A DNA stretch of 64,000 nt from Temnothorax longispinosus. Lineage: Eukaryota; Arthropoda; Insecta; Hymenoptera; Formicidae. Under the pieces are notes generated by a model. The model did no database searches and had not been told where the DNA came from. It saw only the letters and a program-made list of their open reading frames with translations. The position numbers were made by a program, and so were the translations under genes. Location of the stretch: the NCBI RefSeq assembly GCF_030848805.1, contig NC_092364.1, positions 11,247,650 to 11,311,649 of the forward strand, in the 5' to 3' direction. Positions 54,226 through 64,000 of the stretch are shown here, one piece after another (positions within the stretch are counted from its first letter, which is position 1; every line of letters begins with the position of its first letter).

Positions 54226-55000
54226 TTAACGAGAGTGAGAATGAGAGTGAGGTCTTGCGTGGCGATAACGGGAGCGGGTTGTGCGGGTAACGGCGAGCCG
54301 CGAGTGGTCAGGTAATTTGAAGGGCACTCGCCCTCGTATTTGAGTAACGTATCCGGGCCCTCGAGGACGGCGAAAATTGTGTTTGGCGGGACGGAAAGAT
54401 CGACGGGATCGGCGTGGGGCCGCGGAATCTCCGTACTCGCTAGAGAATTCGGGATTCGCGTGGCAAGCCGCGGGATCGTCCGCGATACGTGTCCTTATTT
54501 CGTGTTCGGGGGCAATCGCCGGCCAGCGTGGTCGACTCGGCGAGGTCGCCCATACTTTTTGCGTCGCGCGGAATCGAAGTGGCCCGGGTGTGCGTTGAAG
54601 GAGCTGCCGAAGGTGAGGCGAGCGGTTCATCGGCCTCGTGGCGTAAGTTCATGGTGTTGAAGCCGGGTACCGCGATACCTGAATCGTCATTATTTCTGTT
54701 AAGCTTTCGTGTGTTCGTCTGTGTTTATCTGTTGCGTTGAGAACTTCGCGAATATGAGTCTACGGGGTGACTTTATTGCGTCCGCGGCATTCGTGCGACC
54801 GCCTAGCCGACATTGTTGCGGTAATACGAGACTCAGATCGATTATACCTACACCTTGATACTAAATATATATTTTGTTATTATTATTTATTTTCTTGTGA
54901 GTGTGATTAATTGTGTGACGCCTCTCTCCGAATTCCCTGAAAGAGCCCTACGCCCGGAAGTATTGCCGGGAATATCGTGTTAGAGATTATAGTGTACGGT

Positions 55001-55018
55001 GGTGCAATTCGTTGCACC
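55001..55018 (+). promoter_or_regulatory. Perfect hairpin with TTCG loop
   Basis: GGTGCAA-TTCG-TTGCACC, a 7-bp stem with a stable tetraloop in RNA. It abuts the first TGGCGCCCAAC (55019). Confidence 0.6.
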
Positions 55019-55122
55019 TGGCGCCCAACTTTGGTGTCGGAATTAGTTACGCGTGCCGCCAATCCTCGATAGCCCTCCACCGGATTGCGGGACCGGGGGA
55101 AAAAGCGTCGCAAGGAATTTTG

Positions 55123-55140
55123 GCGCCCAACGTGGGGCAT
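55123..55140 (+). promoter_or_regulatory. Primer-binding site, tRNA-Lys type
   Basis: TGGCGCCCAACGTGGGGC, the sequence complementary to the 3' end of tRNA-Lys used by several retroelements. A partial copy lies 104 bases upstream. Confidence 0.75.
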
Positions 55141-55820
55141 CTCGCATAAAGATTGAAGATTTCGTTGGAGAAATCCGACCCTCGCTTCACGAGGGAAGAA
55201 AGAAGGATTAAGAGAGAGGAATTTGGAGAGTGAGCGTCGGCAATTGGTTAATTATGTAAAAAAGTATCTCCTTGTCTGTGTTATTTTTTGTGTGTGCATG
55301 TATTGGCCCCGATCACAGCGAGATATAAGTTTGAACCGTTCGCGTATGAAATTTCGGAAATTTCGGTGCCCCATGAAGTGCGTGCCGTATTGAATTTCGG
55401 TGGACTTGAATTCTTGAGTTGGCTTTGTTTTGGGTTCGCCTGTCGGTATTGTTCGAGAGTTCGTGTTTGCATGTCTTTTGACGAATTCCTGAGTGTTTGC
55501 CGCGATTGGAATGTTGTTGATTTCGGCCCATCAGGCCGACGTGACGAGACTTTGAGGGTCCTTGAGTTTCGCGTACGGTTCTTCGATTAAGCTCGGTTTT
55601 CGGTGTTGTTTTTTTTTCTTTCGGGACTGGCATATGCGATATTTGAGCGCGTCAGTGGTGTGTATCGGCGTCTCGCCGAATATTATCAGGAAAATAGAGT
55701 GTCGCGAAATCACCGTTACCGTGTTGAACCGCGTTTCGCAGGATACCTAGATTCCTTAAGCTCGACCCGACGCGATTGTAATTAGAGGGGAATATCAGAA
55801 CATCGCACCGGTGCCACGAC

Positions 55821-57119
55821 ATGCCGGTGAGCCGGTCGCCCCATCGCTGGGTGGATAAATTGTCACTGGCTCAGGTGCGACAACATTTAGAGGATCGCGG
55901 CCTGAAAACTTGCGGTATCTTGCCTACGTTGCGGGCGCGCCTCATACGTTTCGAGGAGGCCAAGTTAAAAGGCGAAGACCCCCCACCCTCACCCCCAATG
56001 AACACGGAAAATCCCGACGAGGCGCATGGCGCCGACGGGACGCCGACGGGGCAAGATGAATTGCTCCTGGGGGTGAGCCCGAATCCCGCGCTGGGGGCCT
56101 GGTCCTTGCCACCGGGGCTTACGGAGCAGCGTGCGGTGAAAGGGGGGGAAACCGCGTACCATCTCGCGCCACCCCCGCCCGCGAGATACGAGCCGCCGGC
56201 AGCAGAACGGCGTTCTATGAATGGGTCAGAGGCTTATAATTTGATGCGCAAGTGGGACCTGCATTTTTCGGGCACGCGCGGTAGTGACGCGGAAGCATTT
56301 TTGATGCGAATACAAGAAGCTCGCGCGATAATCCCTATTAACGACGGGGACCTCTTCAAGTGTTTGCCATTGTTCTTGTCGGGAACCGCGCTCTATTGGG
56401 TGCGTCTGGAAAGTCCGAGCTGGCGTAATTGGCGCGATTTTGAGACTGCGTGGAGAACAAGGTTCGGGGATCCGGATTATCATTATACGCTCAGAGAAGA
56501 AGTTCTGCGCCGGACGCAGGGAGAACACGAGTCCGCCGCGGATTATATCACGTGTCTACGCGCTTTATTTGGTAGGATGAACCCCCCCTGGACCTTGGCG
56601 GAACAACTCACTCTCACGCACCGTAATCTGTTGCCGCGGTTACAAATCGCGATTCGCCGGTTCGAGTTCGCGGACTTCCACACTCTTGAGGATCTGGCCA
56701 CACGGCTGGAGCGTAGTTTTCTTGCGGACAAGAATTATCGACCTCCGTTACCCCCGGAGCAGTCGATGTTCCCGGATCTCGCGTATCACGCGCCTAAGGG
56801 GAAACCCAAAACTCCGGGTACGGTTGCTGCGGGAGAGGCCGTCGGCCAACCGGGGGGACGACGTGGGAGGGCTCGGAAGGCCGCGTCAACGGCTGCCGCA
56901 ACGGCTACCACCGCGACCGCGAGTGCATCCGCTCCTCAGGCCGCGGCCGGAGCTGGGACCGGCGACCCCGGGATGAAGTGCTGGAACTGCGAAAAACTCG
57001 GGCATCGGGCGCGGGAGTGTACCGAGCCGCGTCAGCTGCATTGCTATCGTTGCGGGAAGCGCGGCTTTACATCGAAAACTTGCCCTTCGTGTTCGGGAAA
57101 CGCGGAGGGGAGTGCGTAG
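55821..57119 (+). CDS. Ty3/gypsy Gag
   Basis: 432 codons from ATG 55821 to the stop at 57117-57119. Residues about 14-50 (LSLAQVRQHLEDRGLKTCG followed by TLRARLIRFEEAK) form a SAP-like helix-turn-helix, unusual at a Gag N-terminus but known in some insect gypsy groups. The capsid part (about 135-310) includes DAEAFLMRIQEARAIIPIND and LFLSGTALYWVRLE. An alanine/threonine-rich linker follows, then two knuckles: CWNCEKLGHRARECTEP and CYRCGKRGFTSKTCPSC. The gene overlaps pol by 142 bases. Confidence 0.9.
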   Translation: MPVSRSPHRWVDKLSLAQVRQHLEDRGLKTCGILPTLRARLIRFEEAKLKGEDPPPSPPMNTENPDEAHGADGTPTGQDELLLGVSPNPALGAWSLPPGLTEQRAVKGGETAYHLAPPPPARYEPPAAERRSMNGSEAYNLMRKWDLHFSGTRGSDAEAFLMRIQEARAIIPINDGDLFKCLPLFLSGTALYWVRLESPSWRNWRDFETAWRTRFGDPDYHYTLREEVLRRTQGEHESAADYITCLRALFGRMNPPWTLAEQLTLTHRNLLPRLQIAIRRFEFADFHTLEDLATRLERSFLADKNYRPPLPPEQSMFPDLAYHAPKGKPKTPGTVAAGEAVGQPGGRRGRARKAASTAAATATTATASASAPQAAAGAGTGDPGMKCWNCEKLGHRARECTEPRQLHCYRCGKRGFTSKTCPSCSGNAEGSA

Positions 57120-60100
57120 AACGGGTCCCTACGGCTCCGAGTTACGAGAACGAGGCCCGAACCGCAGAAGTCTCGGCGAAAACGTTACCGGAATCGAACG
57201 TTACCTTTGAGCCAACCGAGTGGCCCCCATTGCAATATCTTGAAATTCGCGTGGGAGGTTGCCCTCTATTGGCCCTCGTAGATTCCGGGTCGAGTCGTAC
57301 CCTTATCGGTCGAGAAGGGATGGAGAAAATCGAAAAGTTAGGAATACAAACGGAACGCGGGAGAGGAGCGCGAATCCGTATGGCCAACGGGCAATTGGCC
57401 ACGATTCAAAGCGAAATCTCCGCAACCATACGCTTGAAAGATCGAAGCGCTAGAATTTCCGTGGGATTGTTACCTGATTTAGCGGTACCTTGTATAATTG
57501 GGATGGATTTCTTGACCAAATTCGGAGTAGCGTTAGACTTCGCCCGGGCCGAGTGGTACTTTGCGAATAGGCCACGTGCTCGTTATCGTTTCCACTCGGA
57601 TGCGACCCCGCGCGCGTGTTGTGGATTAGCCGAGTTAACGCCGGATCAAAAAGAGCACTTGAAAAATTTTTTACGGACTATCGCGACGCCCCCGGAGAAC
57701 CCGGGGCTAACGAACTTAACGGAGCACAAAATAGAGGTGGGGGATCACCCGCCCATTAAGCAACGGTGCTATATGGTTTCGCCAAAGGTCCAGGAGGCGA
57801 TTCGCGCGGAAGTCGATAAGATGTTGCAGGCCGGAATTATTGAGCCTTCTGCTAGTCAATGGTCCAACCCGATAGTAATGGTTAAGAAAGCGAATGGGAA
57901 ATACCGGTTCTGTTTGGATTTTCGGGGGGTGAATAAAGTATCGAAAAAGGATGCATATCCCATACCACCCATGGACAGTATTCTAAACAAATTGCGTTCC
58001 GCAAAGTACATTTCAACGATAGACTTAAGCCAGGCGTACTTCCAAATACCCCTGAGCCAAGACAGTCGCGAAATTACTGCGTTTAGCGTACCGGGGAAAG
58101 GACATTACCACTTCATCCGAATGCCATATGGTCTAACGGGAGCACCCGCGACTTTCCAGCGATTACTGGATGGTCTGATCGGTCCGGAAATGGAACCATT
58201 CGTATTCAATTACCTCGATGACATAATAATCGCCACTGAAACGTTCGAGGAACATCTCGAGTGGTTAAAGCGCGTGTTGGATAAAATCACGAAAGCCGGC
58301 CTAACAATCAATATGGAGAAATGCGAGTTTTGCCGTTCGCAAGTCCGTTACCTGGGATTCGTCGTGGAAAAGGGGGGCTTATCGGTCGATCCCGAGAAAA
58401 CGAAGCCCATAATGGAATATCCGGCTCCCCGAAACCTCCGACAATTACGTCGCTTTTTAGGAATGTCGTCTTGGTATCGCAGATTTATACCCCAGTTTGC
58501 CACCCTTAGCGAACCGTTGAATCGCCTTTTGAGAAAAGGCAGGCGCTGGGAATGGGGGGATGAGCAGAATCGCGCCTTCGAAAGTATCCGCGAAAGCTTA
58601 ATGTCTGCCCCCGTTTTGACGTGCCCGAATTTTGAAGAACCGTTCGTTCTACAAACTGATGCGAGTTCCGTAGGCTTGGGGGCCGTATTGACGCAGAGGT
58701 TAGGGGGTGAAGAGCGCGTAATCGCATATGCCAGTCGCGTCTTATCCGACACCGAGACAAGGTATTCGGTAACGGAACAGGAATGCTTAGCCGTCGTTTG
58801 GGCCATCCGAAAATTTCGACCGTATTTGGAGGGATATACGTTTACGGTGGTCACCGACCATAGTAGTTTGAGATGGCTTCATAACCTTAAGAATCCGACA
58901 GGTCGGTTGGCTCGATGGGCTCTAGAGCTTTTAGAGTATGATTACACGGTCGAATATAGGAAGGGGGCCCTCCACCACGTGCCCGACGCGTTGTCACGCA
59001 TGTATGAGAAGGGGGAGGAGGGACTCGTGAGTGCCGTTGTGGAAGTGCCGGAATGCGTAGATACCACCGACCCCTGGTATAGGAAACGATTCCAGGAAGT
59101 AATTACCGCGCCGAAGAGATTCGCGCATTGGAGAATCGTAGACGGTCAGTTGTATTTCTTGCGGCCGAGACCGGTCATTTCCGACATAGTAGAGGACCTC
59201 GATAGATGGAAATTAGTGTTGCCGCGAGAACAGCGGGGACAGGCTTTAAGAGAATCGCATGACGCCCCTCAGGCTGGACACCTGGGTATTGAAAAGACGT
59301 ATCAACGCCTTGCGGTCGCGTATTACTGGCCGAATATGTTTAGAGACGTAACAAGGTACCTTCGGACGTGTGATACCTGCCAAAGAACGAAAGTAGAGCA
59401 GGCGGGTCCGGCGGGCTGGATGGGACGTCGTGTGATAGAGGGACCGTGGACTGCGATCGCCGCAGATATCGTGGGACCGCTGCCGCGTAGTAAGGCCGGT
59501 CATCAGTATTTGCTCGTAATTCAAGATCTTTTTACGAAATGGGTGGAGATAAAAGCGTTGCGGGCGGCCACGGGTCCAAAAATTCGGGAGGCTCTCGAGG
59601 ATTTAATCGTGTCTCGGTGGGGTACACCCAAAATTCTGCTGACGGACAACGGTACGGAATTTATTAATCGGGTCATTAAGAATTTTGCGGAGGAAAATGG
59701 TATAACGCACACGACAGTGCCCCCGTACCACCCTCAGGCGAATCCGGTAGAAAGAGTCAATCGAGTATTAAAGACTATGGTAGTGGCCTTTATAGAGAAA
59801 GATCATAGGGAGTGGGACCTCCATTTGCCGCATTTTCGATTCGCGTACAACACCGCATTCCATTCGTCATTGGGCACCTTTCTGAATTTCGGGCGTGAGT
59901 TGACGCCACCCCATTCTTTGCGCGATCGGGGAAACGAGGCTCCCGAGGTGGAAGCGCGGGACCCCGAGGAGTGGTCGCAACGAATGAAGAAGTTGCATGC
60001 CATCCAGGAGTGGGTGGCCGAGAACCTCGACCAGGCGAATCAAAAACAAGCCGCGCACTATAATTTGCGCAGGAGACCGCGTAGGTTTCGTGTCGGCGAT

Positions 60101-60298
60101 CTCGTTTTGCGACGGCAACATGTATTGTCTTCCGCCGCGCAGGGCGTGGCCGGAAAATTGGCACCGAAATTTCAGGGTCCGCTTCGAATCAAACGAGTGA
60201 TTTCTCCGGCAGTATACGAGGTGGAGCAGCCGGATGGATCACCCGCGGGTAAAGTTCACGTGCAGGATCTTAAACCCTACCACCCTCCAAATGTTTAG
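56978..60298 (+). CDS. Ty3/gypsy Pol polyprotein
   Basis: 1106 codons without interruption, in the -1 frame relative to gag; it lacks its own ATG. Protease LLALVDSGSSRTLIG (residues about 97-111, catalytic DSG). RT with IIEPSASQWSNPIVMVKKAN, FCLDFRGVNKVSKKDAYPIP, ISTIDLSQAYFQIPL and FVFNYLDDIIIATE (YLDD near residue 412). RNase H with VLQTDASSVGLGAVLTQRL and VVTDHSSLRWL. Integrase with the HHCC zinc site (AGHLGIEKTYQ...CDTCQRTK, about 765-805) and D-D-E acids in AADIVGPLPRS, LLTDNGTEFINR and NPVERVNRVLK. The C-terminus ends in the GKVHVQDLKPYH block of the integrase tail. All catalytic residues are visible. Confidence 0.93.
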   Translation: MLELRKTRASGAGVYRAASAALLSLREARLYIENLPFVFGKRGGECVERVPTAPSYENEARTAEVSAKTLPESNVTFEPTEWPPLQYLEIRVGGCPLLALVDSGSSRTLIGREGMEKIEKLGIQTERGRGARIRMANGQLATIQSEISATIRLKDRSARISVGLLPDLAVPCIIGMDFLTKFGVALDFARAEWYFANRPRARYRFHSDATPRACCGLAELTPDQKEHLKNFLRTIATPPENPGLTNLTEHKIEVGDHPPIKQRCYMVSPKVQEAIRAEVDKMLQAGIIEPSASQWSNPIVMVKKANGKYRFCLDFRGVNKVSKKDAYPIPPMDSILNKLRSAKYISTIDLSQAYFQIPLSQDSREITAFSVPGKGHYHFIRMPYGLTGAPATFQRLLDGLIGPEMEPFVFNYLDDIIIATETFEEHLEWLKRVLDKITKAGLTINMEKCEFCRSQVRYLGFVVEKGGLSVDPEKTKPIMEYPAPRNLRQLRRFLGMSSWYRRFIPQFATLSEPLNRLLRKGRRWEWGDEQNRAFESIRESLMSAPVLTCPNFEEPFVLQTDASSVGLGAVLTQRLGGEERVIAYASRVLSDTETRYSVTEQECLAVVWAIRKFRPYLEGYTFTVVTDHSSLRWLHNLKNPTGRLARWALELLEYDYTVEYRKGALHHVPDALSRMYEKGEEGLVSAVVEVPECVDTTDPWYRKRFQEVITAPKRFAHWRIVDGQLYFLRPRPVISDIVEDLDRWKLVLPREQRGQALRESHDAPQAGHLGIEKTYQRLAVAYYWPNMFRDVTRYLRTCDTCQRTKVEQAGPAGWMGRRVIEGPWTAIAADIVGPLPRSKAGHQYLLVIQDLFTKWVEIKALRAATGPKIREALEDLIVSRWGTPKILLTDNGTEFINRVIKNFAEENGITHTTVPPYHPQANPVERVNRVLKTMVVAFIEKDHREWDLHLPHFRFAYNTAFHSSLGTFLNFGRELTPPHSLRDRGNEAPEVEARDPEEWSQRMKKLHAIQEWVAENLDQANQKQAAHYNLRRRPRRFRVGDLVLRRQHVLSSAAQGVAGKLAPKFQGPLRIKRVISPAVYEVEQPDGSPAGKVHVQDLKPYHPPNV
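57095..57101 (+). promoter_or_regulatory. -1 ribosomal frameshift heptamer GGGAAAC
   Basis: In the gag frame it reads G GGA AAC, the X XXY YYZ pattern, 16 bases before the gag stop. After 7 bases (57102-57108) a stem forms between GGAGTGCGTAG (57109-57119) and CTACGGCTCC (57129-57138) with a 9-base loop. Pol is in the -1 frame, so slippage here would join Gag and Pol. Confidence 0.8.
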
Positions 60299-60502
60299 AG
60301 ATACCTGGCGAGATACCTGGGCGAGATACCGAGTCATGCCGTATGTCTGGCGGGACGGACGCCGACCGCCGAGCTTAATGCGGTGCTTGTTGAGGCAGTG
60401 TGACGTCCTGGGTGATGCGAGGTGGCTTCGATCCGGCAGAACGTCTCCGTTGATGGGTTCTTTTTCTTGCAGTTAAGGAGGTAAAACCCCAGGATAATTA
60501 GC
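60299..60502 (+). other. Gypsy 3' end
   Basis: Short non-coding stretch after pol with a repeated GAGATACCTGG and a purine-rich TTAAGGAGGTAAAA near 60473 that could be a polypurine tract. Confidence 0.4.
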
Positions 60503-61000
60503 TGTTGGTCGGCGATGTAGATTATGGCTCCTTGGATCCGTGGAAGGTAGGTAATTCAATAATCTCCAATAATCTTTATCTTTCTTTTGATATAAAAAAG
60601 TATGATATTTATTGTAGAACTTTTACGATATAAGTGGTTTATGTGGGAGGATGGAACAAGTATGAGATATGTGACCTTTCCTGGCTCGTTCCACACTCTC
60701 CGTCGAGAGGGTGAAAGATTCCGCTTTTATACAATTTTGGAAACGGTAGTGGGAGGTGACCGCACCTCGTTACAATGAGTCATAAGGCGTTGTCTAGCGG
60801 ATGTGAGTCTACTTCTAGGGGTGTGGCTCGCTTGCCAGCAATGAGTCATAGGGTGGTGTCTTGAAATTCATTACCTTATATGGTCATGCGTTGCGCTCTG
60901 CTTTGACATGTCCATATATGGTCTATGCAAGGACTAGATTCACTCGAATGGGTCATACAGGTGACTCGTCTGAATTCTATTTTTATTCTCTAGTCTAACA
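60503..61000 (-). mobile_element. LTR-like block (minus strand)
   Basis: On the minus strand it starts TGTTAGACTAGAG and ends GGCGACCAACA-type TG..CA ends, about 498 bp. It has a TATA box (TATAAAAGCGG) near 60730 and an AATAAATATC poly(A) signal near 60612, correctly ordered for an LTR. No matching target duplication is seen. It does not match the presumed 5' LTR of the gypsy element. Confidence 0.5.
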
Positions 61001-61551
61001 GCGATTTGTATTGAGAGCGATACTTTCTTTCATTATGAAATTTCAATATGACTTTTATTATAAAGAAAAATAAGAAATCTTTAATATTTGAATTTTTAAA
61101 ATGTGAAAATATATATTGAATATTATTTAAATTTTCTTTAGACATACTTTACATAGGGTAGAATAATTCAATAGTACAATTAAAGTCATTATTAGCATGT
61201 CTAAAGTATAAAAGATATTGCTCTCTTCGTCTAACAGTTACTATAGTATATCTGACTCTCTCTTTCTCTCCTTCAGATCGTACAATATTCGCATCTCGCT
61301 CGGATTCGCGTTCCTTATGCTACGCATGTACAATTCTATCTTTCTCAGGTTCGTGAGTGGCGCTTCAGCGTTTGACGCTTGAGATTTATATTAATTTTAG
61401 TAAGTACATATATATATTTTGTTAATAATAATAACACTGATAAAAGTGATTTTAGCAATGGCAACAATGATTCTAATATCATGTTAATAATGTATCATGC
61501 AGGTAGGAGTGGTCAGCATTCTCATTAGTACGGAAATCAATGAAATTAAAT

Positions 61552-61590
<39 letters not shown>

Positions 61591-63792
61591 AGATTTTTAT
61601 TATTTTTATATCTCGCGAATGCTTGGGAATTTGAAAGGAGTGTATAAGAAACATATTGTAAGACTTTCACTAAAGCATAATATAGTATTGGAAAATTTTA
61701 TTGTTGATATATGTATTTGTTAATAACAATTTATTAATTAAATAAATTAGTACTCTTTAATTCGCGTATTGATATTGTTATGTTCTCTTTATTTAAGAGG
61801 TTTTGAATTTCTAACATCATCTTGTTTATGAGCATTTGTTATTTTATTGTTATAAATATTTCGTAAATAAACAATTGCAGAAATAAAAGTTATTATCATT
61901 TTTCGTAGGTGTACTGATGCAGAGTTTATGTGCGCAATCAAAATTCGTGTTTACCCGAACGAGTTTTCATCCACATAATTGTTTCATCCACATAATTGCC
62001 AATTATATGGACGAATGCAGACGGAGGTATGTATTTTGTTAATTAATTAGGTGTAGCAAGTTGTTAAAAATGATGTTTTTTATACGGGCTTGAAGAGGAA
62101 GGTTCAAACTTAATTTACATGCAAACGGGGTATTTTTAGCAGGCGTAGTTTAAGAGATATTAAGGATCGAAGTTCGATCCAGTCGAATTTTCAATAATTA
62201 GGGCGTATAATATCAATTATATGGCACAACTCCCATGCTAAACCGTTATACCGGGTGTCTTTCCCTTTGGAATTTTTTGTAGCCTCAACCAGAGGAGTGA
62301 CGAGGTTTTGACTTATACAAAAGTTATTGTGCATAACCTGGGGCACGTTTTAACGGCTATTATTAGTGTGGTTAATTATTTATTTATAATTGTTTATAAA
62401 AATAAGTTGCAAAATCGAACAATCTTGTAGTAGGTATTTTTTCATTAAGTCGATCGGTTTTTTGAGATGATTTTGATGACGTAGTTAGTAAAATGGAATT
62501 GATATAATTTTAATTGTTTATAACAATTGTTTTTTAAAAAATATTAATAAGATAATAGTTATTTTAATGTGGTGTTTTTCCATAAATATAAGAGAACGTA
62601 TTTCTATAATTGTTTTATCTCCGTCGATTTATTTTCATTTTTATTTTAATTTATTAAGAGTCTATAGGGCTATCCTTGTCTTACTCTCTGTGAACTGGTA
62701 TTAAACTATCCTCGTCTTTCATGGAGTGAATGTTCAATTTTCAATCACGTTTATTAATTTAATTAATTTAAATAGAAAATCGGCGTTAACGTTACTGGTG
62801 TTTAGGAGTATGAGAGATTCTATTTTTATCATAATAATAAAGTGTCAAAATTTTTGTTCAGAAATGAAATTTTTCAGCTTTAAAATGTATAAAAGACTAA
62901 AATATTAATGTAAAAGTGATTTGGTCTTTGTAAGTCTAAAGGGTAGAAAATTCAAAATGGCGGATGTAAAACTTTAATAATTTATAACTCGAGAACGGTA
63001 AGAGATAGAAAGATGGGGTTTCTTTTGTTGTGTTCAGATAATTAAGGGCATTATTTTAGGTTGTTTAAAATTTCTGTGTTTTATGGATTTCCATAATTTT
63101 TACTTATATTTCGGAATTAAGAAGAGATATGATGTGGGGTTTTTGTGAGGTTATTTGACATGCTCTGCTGAGTATCTGCAGTGTTTTTATTTATCATCTT
63201 TAATAATATTTTTATGATAAATTTTATTGTTAATTAGTTTATTTTGAGAGATACAATAATGGTTTATAATCAAAAGTTATTTGACTTTTTGTGATAGCTC
63301 CAGTAATCACATTAACTAGGTTTGTTAATAATATAATTTAATTGTTTATAACAATCACGTTTGAAAGAATGTTAATGAGATAATTATTATTTTATCGTGA
63401 TAATGTTCTTTAGGCATAAAAGGTTATGTTCTTATGAATAATCTACTTTTAATTAATTTATTTATATTTTATTTTAATTTTCTGAGTTTATTCTTATGGA
63501 ACATGTATTTATTTGTGTGTTGAATTGAATTTATATTGCATAAAAGATCTCATAAAGCTTGTAATATTCATTTATGATCAATTTTAGTAATTCTGGGGAA
63601 TTTTAACAAGCAATTGTCCAAAAGTTTATAGTGTGATTCATGAAAATGGGCTTAAGCTTGAAAGGGTACCTTAAGGCAGCCATGTTCTCTAGGCTTGTGT
63701 CTACTATTTTAAGAACGCGTGCTCGCATCAGCTGAGTGATTGTTGTGACAGTTAAGTTAAGGTGTGATTATTTATTCTGATATTGTTTTCAG
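61001..63792. other. AT-rich sequence, no gene seen
   Basis: Long AT-rich stretch with a (TA)n microsatellite at about 61553-61588 and no ORF with a recognisable motif. ACCGGGTGTCTTTCCC near 62251 looks like the start of a mariner-type end, but I find no partner. Confidence 0.5.
61553..61588. repeat. (TA)n microsatellite
   Basis: Uninterrupted alternating T and A for about 34 bases. Confidence 0.95.
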
Positions 63793-63854
63793 GTGCTGTG
63801 CAATTAGGATGGAAATCGAAAAAATTTATGCGGCTGGAATATAGCGGTGATTAT

Positions 63855-63973
63855 ACCGTCAGACGTGACAGCAGTTTTGGGAGCGGCATGAGGAGGTGTT
63901 GTACCTCTTCCACATAGTGGACCGCACGTTTTGGCGCGACCTGGAGGAAGTAGCCCAGCAATACCAGGCGGTG
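63855..63973 (+). CDS. Exon-like fragment at the right edge
   Basis: After TACCGTCAGACGTGACAG the frame reads QFWERHEEVLYLFHIVDRTF and WRDLEEVAQQYQAVAWLDGS up to a GTATGGT donor at the window end. The composition is clearly protein-like, and a splice acceptor at GACAG is plausible. I do not recognise the family; it may be part of a repeated ant or insect gene. The same 18 bases occur directly after the assembly gap (49098). Confidence 0.4.
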
Positions 63974-64000
63974 GCCTGGCTTGACGGAAGCAGGTATGGT

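Larger units (their letters stand above)
52939..55122 (+). other. Presumed 5' LTR and leader of the gypsy element
   Basis: 2.2 kb upstream of the primer-binding site, GC-rich at 52970-53800. Long frames on both strands here reflect composition. With no partner LTR the boundary between LTR and leader cannot be fixed; a first TGGCGCCCAAC at 55019 could mark an alternative LTR end. Confidence 0.45.
52939..60502 (+). mobile_element. Ty3/gypsy retrotransposon with intact gag and pol
   Basis: Contains a long leader with a perfect TGGCGCCCAACGTGGGGC primer-binding site, a 432-codon gag, a -1 frameshift module and an uninterrupted pol ordered protease-RT-RNase H-integrase (the gypsy order). There is no envelope-like ORF. 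The left limit is set at the TGTTGTGACGTGACAAG start of the GC-rich leader and is tentative. No second LTR is seen after pol: the sequence turns into another LTR-like block at 60503. The element may be truncated on the right. Confidence 0.75.

Noticed and set aside
53094..54740. Long GC-rich ORFs on both strands upstream of the gypsy gag
   Set aside because: No domain, overlapping on both strands, and located in the leader/LTR; composition artefacts.

Overview
This is a eukaryotic genomic window, most likely from an insect and plausibly an ant. The reasons are spliced genes with GT..AG introns, an AT-rich background, and a dense nest of insect-type transposable elements: Penelope, BEL/Pao, Ty3/gypsy, LINE, P, Transib and MITEs. 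It contains one 500-base assembly gap (48598-49097). No bacterial gene, operon or CRISPR array is present. The species is inferred, not shown.

Layout. 300-27044: scattered exons of a decayed host gene (resembling the uncharacterised SAMD3-like family of insects and fish), split by insertions. These are a Penelope-like element (668-4648), an LTR (7748-8364), a BEL/Pao element with two LTRs (8731-14036), and a LINE (14616-26222) that itself carries a nearly intact P-superfamily DNA transposon (15800-21069). 27199-32424: a solo BEL LTR followed by non-autonomous inverted-repeat elements. 33928-43420: a second BEL/Pao element on the minus strand, whose pol is interrupted by an internally deleted Transib transposon (38113-40682). 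44614-46137: a foldback element and a solo LTR. 46840-49220: a GC-rich patch with a small ORF, a 28S rRNA fragment fused to a Polinton-type DNA-polymerase-like ORF, and the gap. 49440-52459: a minisatellite, two small intron-containing gene candidates and a captured fragment of a brat-type NHL repeat. 52939-60500: a Ty3/gypsy element with uninterrupted gag and pol joined by a textbook -1 frameshift site. 60503-61000: an LTR. After that the window is AT-rich sequence with little coding content, apart from one exon-like fragment at the right edge.

How the parts fit. Most insertions keep recognisable target-site duplications, so the order of events can be read: host gene, then LINE, then P element inside the LINE; and BEL/Pao, then Transib inside its pol. 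The best candidates for something unusual are the P element with about 190-bp terminal repeats and an 8-exon THAP transposase, the Transib end that looks like a 12-RSS, the LINE with a second ORF1-like frame after its RT, the 28S/polymerase chimera, and the gypsy frameshift module.
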